From Desulfosporosinus sp. (GTDB taxonomy: Bacteria > Bacillota > Desulfitobacteriia > Desulfitobacteriales > Desulfitobacteriaceae), in NCBI GenBank assembly GCA_031292055.1, contig JARLHV010000139.1, positions 1-50,558 on the forward strand: a stretch of DNA of 50,558 bases, in the 5' to 3' direction. Under the pieces are notes generated by a model. It had not been told where the DNA came from. It saw only the letters and a program-made list of their open reading frames with translations, and did no database searches. Shown here piece after piece: positions 23,217 through 32,689 of the stretch. Numbering within the stretch: the stretch's first letter is position 1; every line of letters begins with the position of its first letter. Made by a program: the position numbers and the translations under genes.

Positions 23217-25047
23217 TAATGATTCCCAGCAACAATCAAGTTTTCGGCCAATTGTCGGCATCGATTTAGGGACAACTACCTCGGCGGTGGCTTATATTCA
23301 CATGGGCAAACCAGATATGGTGCCGTCTCCTCATAATAAGAGAATTATTCCTTCCGTCGTTTTAATTGACCTTCAGGGCAAAGTTATTGTTGGAGAGGAT
23401 GCGCGCGCAGCTCTTATTGCTATGCCTGATCGCGCGATAGCAGCGGTTAAACGTAAGATGGGTTCGTCAGAACCTATCCTATTAGCTGGGCAAGCTCTAC
23501 TTCCGCAGGAAATTTCGGCCTTGATTCTTAAAGAACTGAAAAGTTATGTCGATGCCCATTTCGGTGCAGGGGAGAAAGAGGCTGTCATTACAGTGCCGGC
23601 TTACTTTACAGACGAACAACGGCGGGCTACGAAACAGGCTGGAGAGTTGGCTGGGTTTGTAGTGGAACGCATTATTAATGAGCCAACGGCAGCAGCTTTG
23701 GCTTTTGGTCTGGGGCATATTGATGAAGATCGTCACATTCTGGTCTACGATTTAGGGGGCGGGACGTTTGATGTTTCAGTGATTGAAATGATGAGCGGGC
23801 TCCTGGAAGTCAAAGCCTCGACGGGAAATAGCCTGCTTGGCGGTGAGGATTTTGACTGGAAAATTGTTGATTGCTTGGCGGAGCAGATGATAAAAGAACA
23901 TGGTGTGGATCCGCGTTTAGATCTGCGCGCCAAAGCTCTCCTTAAAGCTGAAGCTGAAAAAATTAAAATGACGTTATCTACAGAGGAAGCCGTTACCGTG
24001 TCATTACCTTTGCTTGCTGTGCAGAATAACCACCCGATAGGGTTGCTCATTGAATTTACCCGCTCTCAGTTTATTGCTCTCATTGATACTCTGTTGCTGG
24101 AAACGTTAACCTGTGTGCAAAGGGTTTTGCAGGAAGCAAACTTAAAACCTAGCGATATTGATGAGATTTTGTTGGTTGGTGGCTCTACGCGTATTCCACG
24201 TGTTCATGAAATCATGTCTGATTATTTTGGGAGGGAACCTCGTATGGATGTTCATCCCGATGAGGCGGTAGCTCTCGGAGCCGCTGTCCAAGCAGGTTTG
24301 AAATCCGGGGCGTTGGCTGAAAGTGGCTTAATAGCTACGGATGTGGCGCCGTTTTCGATGGGTATCTCCGTCTTGAAAGAGTGGAAAGGGAATCAGGTGC
24401 GACCGGGCGGATTCCACATTATTCTTCCTCGTAACACGACGATTCCAGTGACTCGTTCGGACACATTTTGTACCGCTTTTGATGATCAGACATCGGCCTC
24501 GATTGAAATTTATCAAGGAGAACACGAATGGGTGAAACATAACCATCTTTTAGGAGAGTTTATTTTAGCCGGAATTCCAAGCAACTCTGCCGGTGCAGAA
24601 GGGATCGAAGTCACTTATCGTTACAATTTAAATGGGATTCTGGAAGTGACTGCCAAGTGTGTTTCGACGGGTAAAGCCATGACAGTGACAGTTCAGGATG
24701 CTTTGAACCGTGATTCTCAAGAAGCTTTCGCCGCAAGCGCCGCTAAATTGGAAGCGTTGTATAATAATGATGACGATGACGATGACGATGACGAGTTAGA
24801 GTTAGAGGACGGTTACGATGAGGAGGATATTTTAGAGAGCGACGATTCCCCCACTGTTTTGCATGCCGAAGCAGCTGCTTTGTTGGAACGGGCGCAAGAT
24901 TTACTGGGAGAATTTAAGGGTCAGGAATCTACTCGGATTGAGAAACTTATCACTTCTTTGCAAGAGGCTATGGACAGAGGAGATATCGATCTCTTACAAC
25001 GGGTTATTGATGAAGCGACGGACACGATGATTGACTTAGAAGTTTAG
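23206..25047 (+). CDS. Hsp70/DnaK-family chaperone, paralogue with acidic tail insert
   Basis: 613 aa from the ATG at 23206 (CAGGAGG 6 nt before); it overlaps the GrpE-like gene by 11 nt. The ATPase domain is complete: GIDLGTTTSAVAY, PAYFTDEQRRATKQAGELAG, NEPTAAALAFG, VYDLGGGTFDVSVIEM and LLVGGSTRIPRVHEIM. The substrate-binding domain is present but divergent. Near residues 522-529 there is a run of eight Asp, in a strongly acidic stretch to about 548, encoded by a GATGAC repeat. Ordinary DnaK has no such insert. It most likely works with the flanking GrpE-like and J-like proteins as a dedicated folding machine rather than the housekeeping system. Confidence 0.85.
   Translation: MKNNNDSQQQSSFRPIVGIDLGTTTSAVAYIHMGKPDMVPSPHNKRIIPSVVLIDLQGKVIVGEDARAALIAMPDRAIAAVKRKMGSSEPILLAGQALLPQEISALILKELKSYVDAHFGAGEKEAVITVPAYFTDEQRRATKQAGELAGFVVERIINEPTAAALAFGLGHIDEDRHILVYDLGGGTFDVSVIEMMSGLLEVKASTGNSLLGGEDFDWKIVDCLAEQMIKEHGVDPRLDLRAKALLKAEAEKIKMTLSTEEAVTVSLPLLAVQNNHPIGLLIEFTRSQFIALIDTLLLETLTCVQRVLQEANLKPSDIDEILLVGGSTRIPRVHEIMSDYFGREPRMDVHPDEAVALGAAVQAGLKSGALAESGLIATDVAPFSMGISVLKEWKGNQVRPGGFHIILPRNTTIPVTRSDTFCTAFDDQTSASIEIYQGEHEWVKHNHLLGEFILAGIPSNSAGAEGIEVTYRYNLNGILEVTAKCVSTGKAMTVTVQDALNRDSQEAFAASAAKLEALYNNDDDDDDDDELELEDGYDEEDILESDDSPTVLHAEAAALLERAQDLLGEFKGQESTRIEKLITSLQEAMDRGDIDLLQRVIDEATDTMIDLEV
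24769..24792 (+). repeat. in-frame GATGAC repeat, eight Asp codons
   Basis: Four tandem copies of the hexamer GATGAC inside the DnaK-like gene encode eight consecutive Asp. Such simple repeats can change length by slippage. Confidence 0.7.
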
Positions 25048-25057
25048 GGGGAACGGC

Positions 25058-26320
25058 ATGGAAACAACGAAACCTTCTCGGAAACGATCAAAAAAACCAA
25101 AGTTGGAAAATTTCTATAAAATTTTAGGGGTTAGGTCCAACGCAACGCAAGTGTCTATTAAACAAAAATATATTGCCTCAGTTAAGGCCTTCCCTCCAGA
25201 AACTCATCCCGAAGAATTTCAACAAATTCGTCGAGCCTATGAGACACTAAAGGACCCTCTAAAACGGCGAGAATATGACTTGATGCGTAAATACGGTGGC
25301 AAGCTTGAAAAAATGATGGAAGATGTCTGGAAACATGTTGAAAATTGCCAATATGCCAAAGCAGAAGCTTTAGTAAATCAAGTTCTTGAACTTATGCCAG
25401 AAGACTATAATATCCATCTTATACTGGCTCAAATTAAGTTACTCAACGGAGATAACAAAGCATTTTACAAAGAATTCGCGCTTGTGGAGGAAAATGCCTC
25501 GGATCAAGACAAACCTATGATTATGGTTGTCAAGGCGAGAATGTTACTAGAAGAAGACGAAGCCGAAGCTGCCCTTCAGGTTCTGGATCAAGCACGCGCA
25601 AACTATCCAGACAAGCTTCAGATGTTTTTGTGTTTGTACACAGATGTCTATACTGATTTGGACCGTGAAGATGACTTGTGGGAATTCGCCCTGAGCTTAG
25701 TTCCTGCACCTGGGACTGAAACGTCGGGGGATATTTTTACCTTTATTTATTGGCTCAATACGATGATTGAACTGGAACAATGGAATTTCAAATCTAAGAT
25801 TCAGCAACGCTTGCGCAAGCTCTTAAAAGCGGTTAAAAATGAAGAGGACAAGCTGCTGATCACGGAAGCCTTACAAGATGAACATGATGGCTATTTTGAA
25901 GCGGCCCGATTTCGAGAAGCAGAAATTTATATGGATTTTATTTATTACATCGATTCAGCGAACCCTGAGGTCCAAAAGCAACGCAGCAAAACCCAGGAAT
26001 TGATGCGGGTAGAGAAAGAAATCCGCAAATTAGAACAAGAGGAAACTATCTTTCCCCCCATTTCATTTCTCGCTATGGAGTGGTTCTATAGTGACTATTT
26101 GCCGCCTGAAGAACTTGAATACATGAGTATAGACGTTCCCTTTCTCGACAGCGAAGCGGGTGACGATTTGCAAATTGATGAGATGTATGCGCAAGGAATT
26201 GTAGCTCTGCGTAAACGATATCCTTTGCTTTACAGATATTTTCAGAGCGATTGGGAGGAACTGTTTGCCGAACGAGTGCAGAATCTAAATCGCGAGGCTC
26301 GCAGGCAGTTAAAACTTTGA
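25058..26320 (+). CDS. J-domain-like protein with TPR-like repeats, HPD motif lost
   Basis: 420 aa, 10 bp after the DnaK-like gene with AGGGGGA upstream. Residues 17-80 follow the J-domain pattern (NFYKILGVRSNAT, EEFQQIRRAYETLKDPLKRREYD). The HPD tripeptide that stimulates Hsp70 ATPase is replaced by FPP (45-47); other Clostridia have HPPE at the same place. Residues about 85-330 are helical repeats resembling TPR (AEALVNQVLELMPEDYNIHL is one). The C-terminal part is acidic and unassigned. It probably recruits a client to the DnaK-like protein, but its co-chaperone activity is uncertain without HPD. Confidence 0.75.
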   Translation: METTKPSRKRSKKPKLENFYKILGVRSNATQVSIKQKYIASVKAFPPETHPEEFQQIRRAYETLKDPLKRREYDLMRKYGGKLEKMMEDVWKHVENCQYAKAEALVNQVLELMPEDYNIHLILAQIKLLNGDNKAFYKEFALVEENASDQDKPMIMVVKARMLLEEDEAEAALQVLDQARANYPDKLQMFLCLYTDVYTDLDREDDLWEFALSLVPAPGTETSGDIFTFIYWLNTMIELEQWNFKSKIQQRLRKLLKAVKNEEDKLLITEALQDEHDGYFEAARFREAEIYMDFIYYIDSANPEVQKQRSKTQELMRVEKEIRKLEQEETIFPPISFLAMEWFYSDYLPPEELEYMSIDVPFLDSEAGDDLQIDEMYAQGIVALRKRYPLLYRYFQSDWEELFAERVQNLNREARRQLKL

Positions 26321-26690
26321 CCACGAAACTCGGCTATGCTGTGACAGGTGACAGGTGAGACAATGGTTCGAGATACAATAAAAGACTGGAGAGAACCGGA
26401 ATAGAAAAACGGTTCTCTCTTATTTAGGCTTATGAAAGAAAATAACAAGTCGTGATGCTCGGGGATTAAGGCAAGCTTTTTGGATGGCCTTAAGGGAACC
26501 GCTGGTGCCGGAAGTATCAAATCTCAATAGTGGAAAGTAGTCAATCAGTGAGACTACAGAGGGCTTTTAGTTTAGAAAGTTTTTGGCATTGTTCTTGCGT
26601 TGAATAAATCATTTATGATAGATTACACTAAGCATGATCTGACAGACTATAGCGATCATAAACCAAGAGTAGCGAAAGGGGAATTTAGTT
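26321..26690. other. 370-bp gap with one terminator
   Basis: No gene is supported. It has a repeat of GTGACAGGT at about 26341-26356 and a strong terminator at 26390-26425. The promoter of ygeY should lie in the last 150 bp; I see no clear one. Confidence 0.5.
26390..26425 (+). terminator. terminator of the Hsp70-like trio
   Basis: AGAGAACCG (26390-26398) and CGGTTCTCT (26410-26418) form a perfect 9-bp stem with an 11-nt loop and CTTATTTAG after it. Confidence 0.75.
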
Positions 26691-27944
26691 TTGGATACTA
26701 ATTTTGCAAAAGTTCTTGATCTGGCCAAAAAATATCAGCCAGAAATGAGTCGATTTTTACGAGACCTTATCGCCATTCCTGGCGAAAGCTGTGATGAAAA
26801 GCAAGTTATCCTGCGCATCAAGCAAGAAATGGAAAAGGTAGGTTTTGACAAGGTGGATATTGACCCAATGGGTAATGTCTTGGGCTATCTTGGTCATGGT
26901 AAACATCTGATTGCGATGGATGCACACATCGATACAGTTGGTGTCGGGGATCCGGCACTTTGGAAGTATGATCCTTATCTGGGGTATGAAGATGAAGAAA
27001 TCATTATTGGGCGCGGTACCTCTGATCAAACCGGTGGAATGGCTTCGATGGTTTACGCTGGAAAAATTATTAAAGATCTCGGTTTGGAAGGCGACTACAC
27101 GTTGGTTGTCGTTGGTTCCGTACAAGAAGAAGATTGTGATGGCTTATGCTGGCAGTATATTATTAAAGAAGATAACGTTGTACCAGAGTTCGTAGTGATT
27201 ACCGAACCGACTGATGGGAAGATTTATCGCGGACATCGCGGTCGCATGGAAATTAAAGTTACGACCAAAGGTGTCAGTTGTCATGGCTCGGCACCAGAGC
27301 GAGGCGACAATGCGATTTATAAAATGGCTCCGATTCTCCTTGAACTCCGTGGCTTACATGAAAACCTTAGCGATCATCCCTTTCTTGGTAAAGGGAGCTT
27401 GACGGTTTCGGAAATTTTCCACACCTCTCCCTCTCGGTGTGCGGTGGCTGACAGCTGCTGGATTTCCGTCGATCGTCGTCTCACTGCAGGCGAATCATGG
27501 GAATATGCAGTTCAACAAATTAAAAATCTCCCTGCGGTAAAATCTTCAGGTGCGGAAGTTACGATGTATAAGTATGAACGACCCTCTTATACCAATTTGG
27601 TTTATCCGACAGAATGCTATTTTCCTACTTGGCTGATTGAGGAAGGACATCCGGTAAGCACTACGTTGGAAGATGCGTATCGAGGATTATTTGGCAAAGA
27701 TCCTGTGGTTGACAAGTGGACGTTTTCTACCAACGGCGTTTCCATCATGGGCCGGTACGGAATTCCTTGCATTGGCTTTGGTCCGGGGCATGAAGATCAA
27801 GCCCACGCTCCGAATGAACGGACCTGGAAGAAAGAACTAGTGGATTGCGCGGCCATGTATGCGTTGATTCCGAGTATCTATGTTGAGAAATATGCAGAGA
27901 TGATGCCGAAAGATACGGAGAATTTAGTGAAAGTCTCTGGGTGA
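26691..27944 (+). CDS. ygeY: YgeY-type M20 family deacetylase/hydrolase
   Basis: 417 aa, TTG start with AAAGGGGAA upstream; E. coli YgeY is about 400 aa. Two-metal M20 markers are [45 protein letters not shown] and, near the end, [14 protein letters not shown]. Enzymes of this family remove acyl or carbamoyl groups from amino acid derivatives. In purine catabolism YgeY acts next to YgeW and is thought to release the amino acid. It is followed after 46 bp by ygeW. Confidence 0.88.
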   Translation: MDTNFAKVLDLAKKYQPEMSRFLRDLIAIPGESCDEKQVILRIKQEMEKVGFDKVDIDPMGNVLGYLGHGKHLIAMDAHIDTVGVGDPALWKYDPYLGYEDEEIIIGRGTSDQTGGMASMVYAGKIIKDLGLEGDYTLVVVGSVQEEDCDGLCWQYIIKEDNVVPEFVVITEPTDGKIYRGHRGRMEIKVTTKGVSCHGSAPERGDNAIYKMAPILLELRGLHENLSDHPFLGKGSLTVSEIFHTSPSRCAVADSCWISVDRRLTAGESWEYAVQQIKNLPAVKSSGAEVTMYKYERPSYTNLVYPTECYFPTWLIEEGHPVSTTLEDAYRGLFGKDPVVDKWTFSTNGVSIMGRYGIPCIGFGPGHEDQAHAPNERTWKKELVDCAAMYALIPSIYVEKYAEMMPKDTENLVKVSG

Positions 27945-27990
27945 GGCCAGATTACTTCAGTGAAAAAATAATATTTAGGAGGAACAATCA

Positions 27991-28995
27991 ATGCAAACTG
28001 TTTTTAGAGGAAGACATTTTATTAACTTAGAGGATTTTACGAAAGAAGAAGTTGACACCATGCTTGAGGTGGCAATGGATCTCAAGAAGAAATTCGCTAT
28101 GGGTGAGGATACACCCTATCTTAAAAACAAAAGCGGTTTTTTAATGTTCTTTGAGCAATCTACGCGGACTCGAAACTCGATGGAAGCGGGTATGTCTCAA
28201 TTGGGCGGTCATGCTGGATTTCTAGATGCTAGTAATATGCAGGTTGCCCATGGTGAAACTGCCAAGGATACAGCAATTATTCTTTCTCGTTTTGGTCATA
28301 TGATTGCTTGTCGTTATTGTAACTGGGGTATTGGCAATGCTTATTTAAACGAGATGGCTAAATGGTCTGCGGTTCCGATTCTGAACTTGCAGTGTGATCT
28401 CTATCATCCCTTCCAAGCGTTGGCTGACTTGATGACGATGAAGGAGAAAATCGGAGACTTAAGACGTACGAAGGTTTCGATTATCTGGGCGTATGCTGAA
28501 AGCCACAAGAAACCAATTTCAGTGCCAGTATCCCAAGTCCTTCTCTTTCCTCGTTATGGCATGGATGTTACTTTAGCTTATCCTGAGGGTTGGGAGCTTC
28601 CGGATTGGGTAATAACTCAAGCTAGAGAGAATGCTGAGAACTATGGCGGAACCCTGACCATTACTCATAATGAAGCAGAAGCGTATAAAGATGCGGACAT
28701 AGTAATCCCTAAGAGCTGGGGTAACTGGGTTACTGACCAAACAGGGGCTTCGGTTTCAGGTGCTACGGCAGTCATTGATGATGCTCTTAGGGCTCAAAGG
28801 AGCTGGAAATGCACAGAAGTGAAAATGGCGACAGCCAGTAAAGATGTCATGTATATGCACGCTTTGCCGGCTGATCGCAACAACGAAGTTGAGGATTCGG
28901 TCATCGATGGGCCGCATTCGATTGTTTATGACGCTGCAGAAAACCGTTTGCATACGGCTAAAGCGGTTATGACGTTGTTGGTAGGTGGAAAATAA
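27991..28995 (+). CDS. ygeW: YgeW-type knotted carbamoyltransferase
   Basis: 334 aa with TTTAGGAGGA upstream. The carbamoyl-phosphate motif is intact (FEQSTRTRNSMEAG; S57 to R61), as is the HPFQALADLM segment. The substrate-loop sequence HALPADRNNEV resembles YgeW rather than ornithine or aspartate transcarbamoylase. It is shorter than E. coli YgeW (about 396 aa). Probable reaction: phosphorolysis of a carbamoylated amino acid to carbamoyl phosphate, which the adjacent carbamate kinase uses to make ATP. The kinase start abuts its stop. Confidence 0.88.
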   Translation: MQTVFRGRHFINLEDFTKEEVDTMLEVAMDLKKKFAMGEDTPYLKNKSGFLMFFEQSTRTRNSMEAGMSQLGGHAGFLDASNMQVAHGETAKDTAIILSRFGHMIACRYCNWGIGNAYLNEMAKWSAVPILNLQCDLYHPFQALADLMTMKEKIGDLRRTKVSIIWAYAESHKKPISVPVSQVLLFPRYGMDVTLAYPEGWELPDWVITQARENAENYGGTLTITHNEAEAYKDADIVIPKSWGNWVTDQTGASVSGATAVIDDALRAQRSWKCTEVKMATASKDVMYMHALPADRNNEVEDSVIDGPHSIVYDAAENRLHTAKAVMTLLVGGK

Positions 28996-29946
28996 TTGCA
29001 TAAATTAGCTGTAGTAGCCATAGGTGGGAATTCTCTGATTCGTGACAAAGCGCATGAATCTGTAGAGGATCAATATCTGGCTGTTGTCGAAACAGCTAAG
29101 TATATTGTAAGAATGATCGAGCAAGGTTATGAAGTGGTTATTACGCATGGCAATGGACCACAAGTGGGGTTTATCTTGAGAAGGTCGGAAATTGCCAAGG
29201 ATGTGGCGGCCATGCATCAAGTGCCGTTGGTTAGTTGTGGCGCGGATACTCAAGGGGCAATTGGTTACCAAATTCAACAAGCGATGGATAATGAATTTAG
29301 GAAAAGGGGTTTGAACAAAGCGGCTGTGACGATTGTAACTCAGGTGCTTGTGGCAGAAAATGACCCCGCTTTTCAGAAACCGGACAAGCCAATTGGTTCG
29401 TTTTATACTAAGGAACAGGCTGATCTGATTCAAGAAGCTAACCCGATGTGGGTTATGGTTGAAGATGCTGGGAGAGGGTATCGCCGGGTCGTTGCCTCTC
29501 CTCGTCCTCTGGAGATTGTGGAAAAAGACGTGATTAGTAAACTCGCACATGAAGGTTATTGTGTAGTTAGTGTCGGTGGCGGTGGTATCCCTGTGATCAG
29601 ACGTGAGGATGGCATGCTGCAGGGTGTGGAGGCAGTGATCGATAAAGATTTTGCCTCGAGTCTCTTGGCTTCCCAAATCAAAGCCGAGTTGTTAATTATC
29701 TCAACTGGAGTCCCCATGGTATATCTAAATTATGGTAAAGCGAATCAAAAAGCCTTAGCTAAGCTGTCGCTAACGGAACTGAAGCAATATGTGTCCGAGA
29801 ATCACTTTGCACCGGGAAGTATGCTTCCTAAGGTTCAAGCAGTGATTGATTTTTTAGAAAATGGTGGAAACAAAGCCATCATTACCAATCCGGAGTCGTT
29901 AGAAGCAGCCCTTGCGGAAAAGGCCGGAACTCATATCTATGCGTAA
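28996..29946 (+). CDS. arcC: carbamate kinase
   Basis: 316 aa with a TTG start directly after the ygeW stop; GGTGGAAA inside the ygeW end acts as ribosome site. Markers are AIGGNSLI, THGNGPQVGFIL, KPIGSFYT, GGGGIPVI and the VIDKDFASSLLA block. It turns carbamoyl phosphate plus ADP into ATP, CO2 and ammonia, which is the energy-yielding end of the pathway. Abutting ygeW implies tight coupling. Confidence 0.95.
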   Translation: MHKLAVVAIGGNSLIRDKAHESVEDQYLAVVETAKYIVRMIEQGYEVVITHGNGPQVGFILRRSEIAKDVAAMHQVPLVSCGADTQGAIGYQIQQAMDNEFRKRGLNKAAVTIVTQVLVAENDPAFQKPDKPIGSFYTKEQADLIQEANPMWVMVEDAGRGYRRVVASPRPLEIVEKDVISKLAHEGYCVVSVGGGGIPVIRREDGMLQGVEAVIDKDFASSLLASQIKAELLIISTGVPMVYLNYGKANQKALAKLSLTELKQYVSENHFAPGSMLPKVQAVIDFLENGGNKAIITNPESLEAALAEKAGTHIYA

Positions 29947-30061
29947 ATAAAAGTTTGAGGCGCGACGAAGTTTGATGATTATGATACATAGGATAGAGCG
30001 TCATAGAACCCATGGGGATAGTTATTCCGCAAGCCATTTCTTAAGAGAAAGGTTGGGGGAA

Positions 30062-32614
30062 ATGTTTAGCATTGACATTAACGATACAGTGTACACTGTG
30101 CAAGAAGATATGAACCTTCTGGAATTCTTGCGTGCTGAGGCTCAGATCACCTCACTTAAAAATGGGTGCGGAGAAGGGACCTGTGGCGCGTGCATGTTGC
30201 TTGTGGATGGCAAGGCCAGGCGAGCTTGTTTATTGACCGTCGCTAAAGTTGCGGGGAAAAAACTTTTGACGCTGGAAGGGCTATCTGAACGAGAGCGAGA
30301 AGCCTATGTTTGGGCGTTTGCCCAAGCAGGAGCTGTTCAATGTGGCTTTTGCATACCAGGTATGGTCATCAGTGCCAAAGCACTGCTTGATAAGGAGCCC
30401 AACCCTACGCCTCAAGCAATAAAACAGAGTATTCGTGGCAACCTTTGTCGGTGCACAGGGTATGTGAAGATTGAACAAGGTATAATGCTCGCGGCCCAAG
30501 TGTTACGGGGAGAACTTCAAGCTATTACCCAAGCTGAGGCCGGGATTGGGGTAAGTATCCATCGTGTGGATGTGCGTGAAAAAGTATTGGGAACGGGGCA
30601 ATATGTCGACGATATGCAGGTTGAGCAGATGCTTCACGCAGCAGTGTTAAGGGCTAAATATCCTCGGGCGATTGTAAAAACTATTGATCTTTCCGCGGCA
30701 CGTGCTTACCCTGGCGTAGAAGTTGTCTTGACAGCAGAGGACATCCCGGGTGACCATGATCACGGTCATATTTTTCATGATTGGCCGACCTTGGTTTCGG
30801 TTGGGCAAGAAACGCGATATATTGGGGATGCTATTGTTTTAGTGGCCGCCCAAACCAAAAAACAAGCACGTGAGGCTTTGGCGTTGATTAAAGTTGATTA
30901 TGAAGAGCTTGAACCGCTTCTCAGCCCGACCCAAGCGCTGGCAGAGCAAGCTTACAGCATTCATCCGAAAGGAAATCTGTTGAGCACAACGAAAATCAAA
31001 CGCGGGAATCCCCAGGAAGCCTTGGCTAAATCGGCGCATGTTGTCACGCAGCATTATTCGACGCCTCCCACAGAACACGCATTTATGGAACCGGAAAGTG
31101 CTTTAGCTATTCCGCAGGCAGACGGTGGAATCACAATCTATGTTGCCGATCAAGGAGTTTATGATGACCAACATGGGATTATGGCTATGCTTGGCCTTCC
31201 AGCGGAAAAAGTGCGCGTGATCAGTAAGCTGGTCGGCGGTGGATTCGGTGGGAAAGAAGATTTAACGGTCCAGCATCATGCGGCTTTGTTAGCTATGAAA
31301 ACGCAAAAACCAGTGAAACTCACCCTTAGTCGCCAGGAAAGTATCCTGGTTCATCCTAAGCGGCATGCTATGGAGTTAGATATTACAACCGGGTGCGATG
31401 CGAAAGGAAATTTGACCGCCATGGTGGCCTACATCGTAGCGGATACGGGGGCCTATGCCTCCCTGGGTACAGCTGTTTTGCAGCGGGCCTGCACTCATGC
31501 GAGTGGTCCTTATCAGATAGCTAATGTTGACATTACAGGCCAATGCGTCTATACGAATAATCCTCCGGCAGGAGCATTTCGAGGTTTTGGCGTAACTCAG
31601 TCTGCTTTTGCAGGGGAAACCAATCTGGATCTTTTAGCGGAAAAGGTGGGACTTTCACCGTGGGAGATTCGTTACCGCAATGCATTGGAACCGGGAATGA
31701 TTAATGCTACCGGTCAGATTACCGATGAAGGAACGGCGATTAAGGAAACTCTCCTTGCGGTTCGTGAAGTGTATGAATCTCACCCTCATGCGGCAGGGAT
31801 TGCCTGTTGCCTGAAAAACACGGGAATCGGGGTTGGCCTTCCGGATACTGGACGGGTTAGACTTAAAGTTCTCAACGGCAAAGTGGTGGTGCTCACTAGT
31901 GCTGCTTGCATTGGACAGGGTTTTGCCACAGTAGCCACTCAGATTGTTCACGAGGTCACGGGCTTGCCTTTACACCGAATCGAAGTTGGGGCTCCGGATA
32001 CAGCGCTGACGCCTGATTCCGGTACGACAACCGCTTCGCGCCAGACTATGTTTACGGGTGAGGCAACACGTCAGGCTGCACTTAAATTACAAGAGGCTTT
32101 GTCGAAAGCCACTTTGGAAGGTCTGGAAGAAAGTGAATTCAGCGGTGAATACTTGGGAAAAACTGATCCCATGGATTCGGACAAACTGAATCCAATCAGT
32201 CACGTGGCATATAGTTATGCGACTCAAGTTGTTTTATTGAATGCCGAGGGAAAAATTGAAAAAGTTGTGGCAGCGCACGATGTGGGCAGGGCTATCAACC
32301 CCAAAGCTATCGAAGGGCAAATTGAAGGTGGAGTTACTATGGGATTAGGGTATGCCCTGCGTGAGGATTTTCCGCTTGAGAAAGGCGTGCCAACCGCTAA
32401 GTTTGGGACGCTGGGCCTCTTCCGGGCGACGGAAGTGCCTAAGATCGAGTGTATTATTATCGAAAAGAATTCTTCCCCAATAGCCTATGGAGCTAAAGGC
32501 GTGGGTGAGATTGCTTCCATTCCAACCGCTCCAGCCGTAACTTCAGCGTATTACAAGTATGATGGCAAACTGAGGTGTTCTCTGCCCCTGCGAGAAACCC
32601 CTTATAAGAAATAG
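30062..32614 (+). CDS. xdhD: selenium-dependent xanthine dehydrogenase, fused FeS and Mo domains
   Basis: 850 aa from the ATG at 30062 (GGTTGGGGGAA before); a frame to 29972 adds a tail without family match. Two 2Fe-2S domains come first (GCGEGTCGACMLLVDG at 36-51, QCGFCIPGMV, GNLCRCTGY). The hammerhead (about 180-290) and the Mo-binding domain (about 300-840) follow, with LVGGGFGGKEDLTV, FRGFGVTQ and AYGAKGVGEIAS. No FAD domain is present, unlike the xdhABC enzyme. The length matches the selenium-type family, which is encoded with yqeB and yqeC, as here. Probable substrate: purines such as xanthine or hypoxanthine. Confidence 0.88.
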   Translation: MFSIDINDTVYTVQEDMNLLEFLRAEAQITSLKNGCGEGTCGACMLLVDGKARRACLLTVAKVAGKKLLTLEGLSEREREAYVWAFAQAGAVQCGFCIPGMVISAKALLDKEPNPTPQAIKQSIRGNLCRCTGYVKIEQGIMLAAQVLRGELQAITQAEAGIGVSIHRVDVREKVLGTGQYVDDMQVEQMLHAAVLRAKYPRAIVKTIDLSAARAYPGVEVVLTAEDIPGDHDHGHIFHDWPTLVSVGQETRYIGDAIVLVAAQTKKQAREALALIKVDYEELEPLLSPTQALAEQAYSIHPKGNLLSTTKIKRGNPQEALAKSAHVVTQHYSTPPTEHAFMEPESALAIPQADGGITIYVADQGVYDDQHGIMAMLGLPAEKVRVISKLVGGGFGGKEDLTVQHHAALLAMKTQKPVKLTLSRQESILVHPKRHAMELDITTGCDAKGNLTAMVAYIVADTGAYASLGTAVLQRACTHASGPYQIANVDITGQCVYTNNPPAGAFRGFGVTQSAFAGETNLDLLAEKVGLSPWEIRYRNALEPGMINATGQITDEGTAIKETLLAVREVYESHPHAAGIACCLKNTGIGVGLPDTGRVRLKVLNGKVVVLTSAACIGQGFATVATQIVHEVTGLPLHRIEVGAPDTALTPDSGTTTASRQTMFTGEATRQAALKLQEALSKATLEGLEESEFSGEYLGKTDPMDSDKLNPISHVAYSYATQVVLLNAEGKIEKVVAAHDVGRAINPKAIEGQIEGGVTMGLGYALREDFPLEKGVPTAKFGTLGLFRATEVPKIECIIIEKNSSPIAYGAKGVGEIASIPTAPAVTSAYYKYDGKLRCSLPLRETPYKK

Positions 32615-32689
32615 TTTGATTTTAAAACTTGAGTTGGAGTTTAGTTAACACACGAGTATACTGGTGGAAAACAGGCGCAGGAGAAAAAT

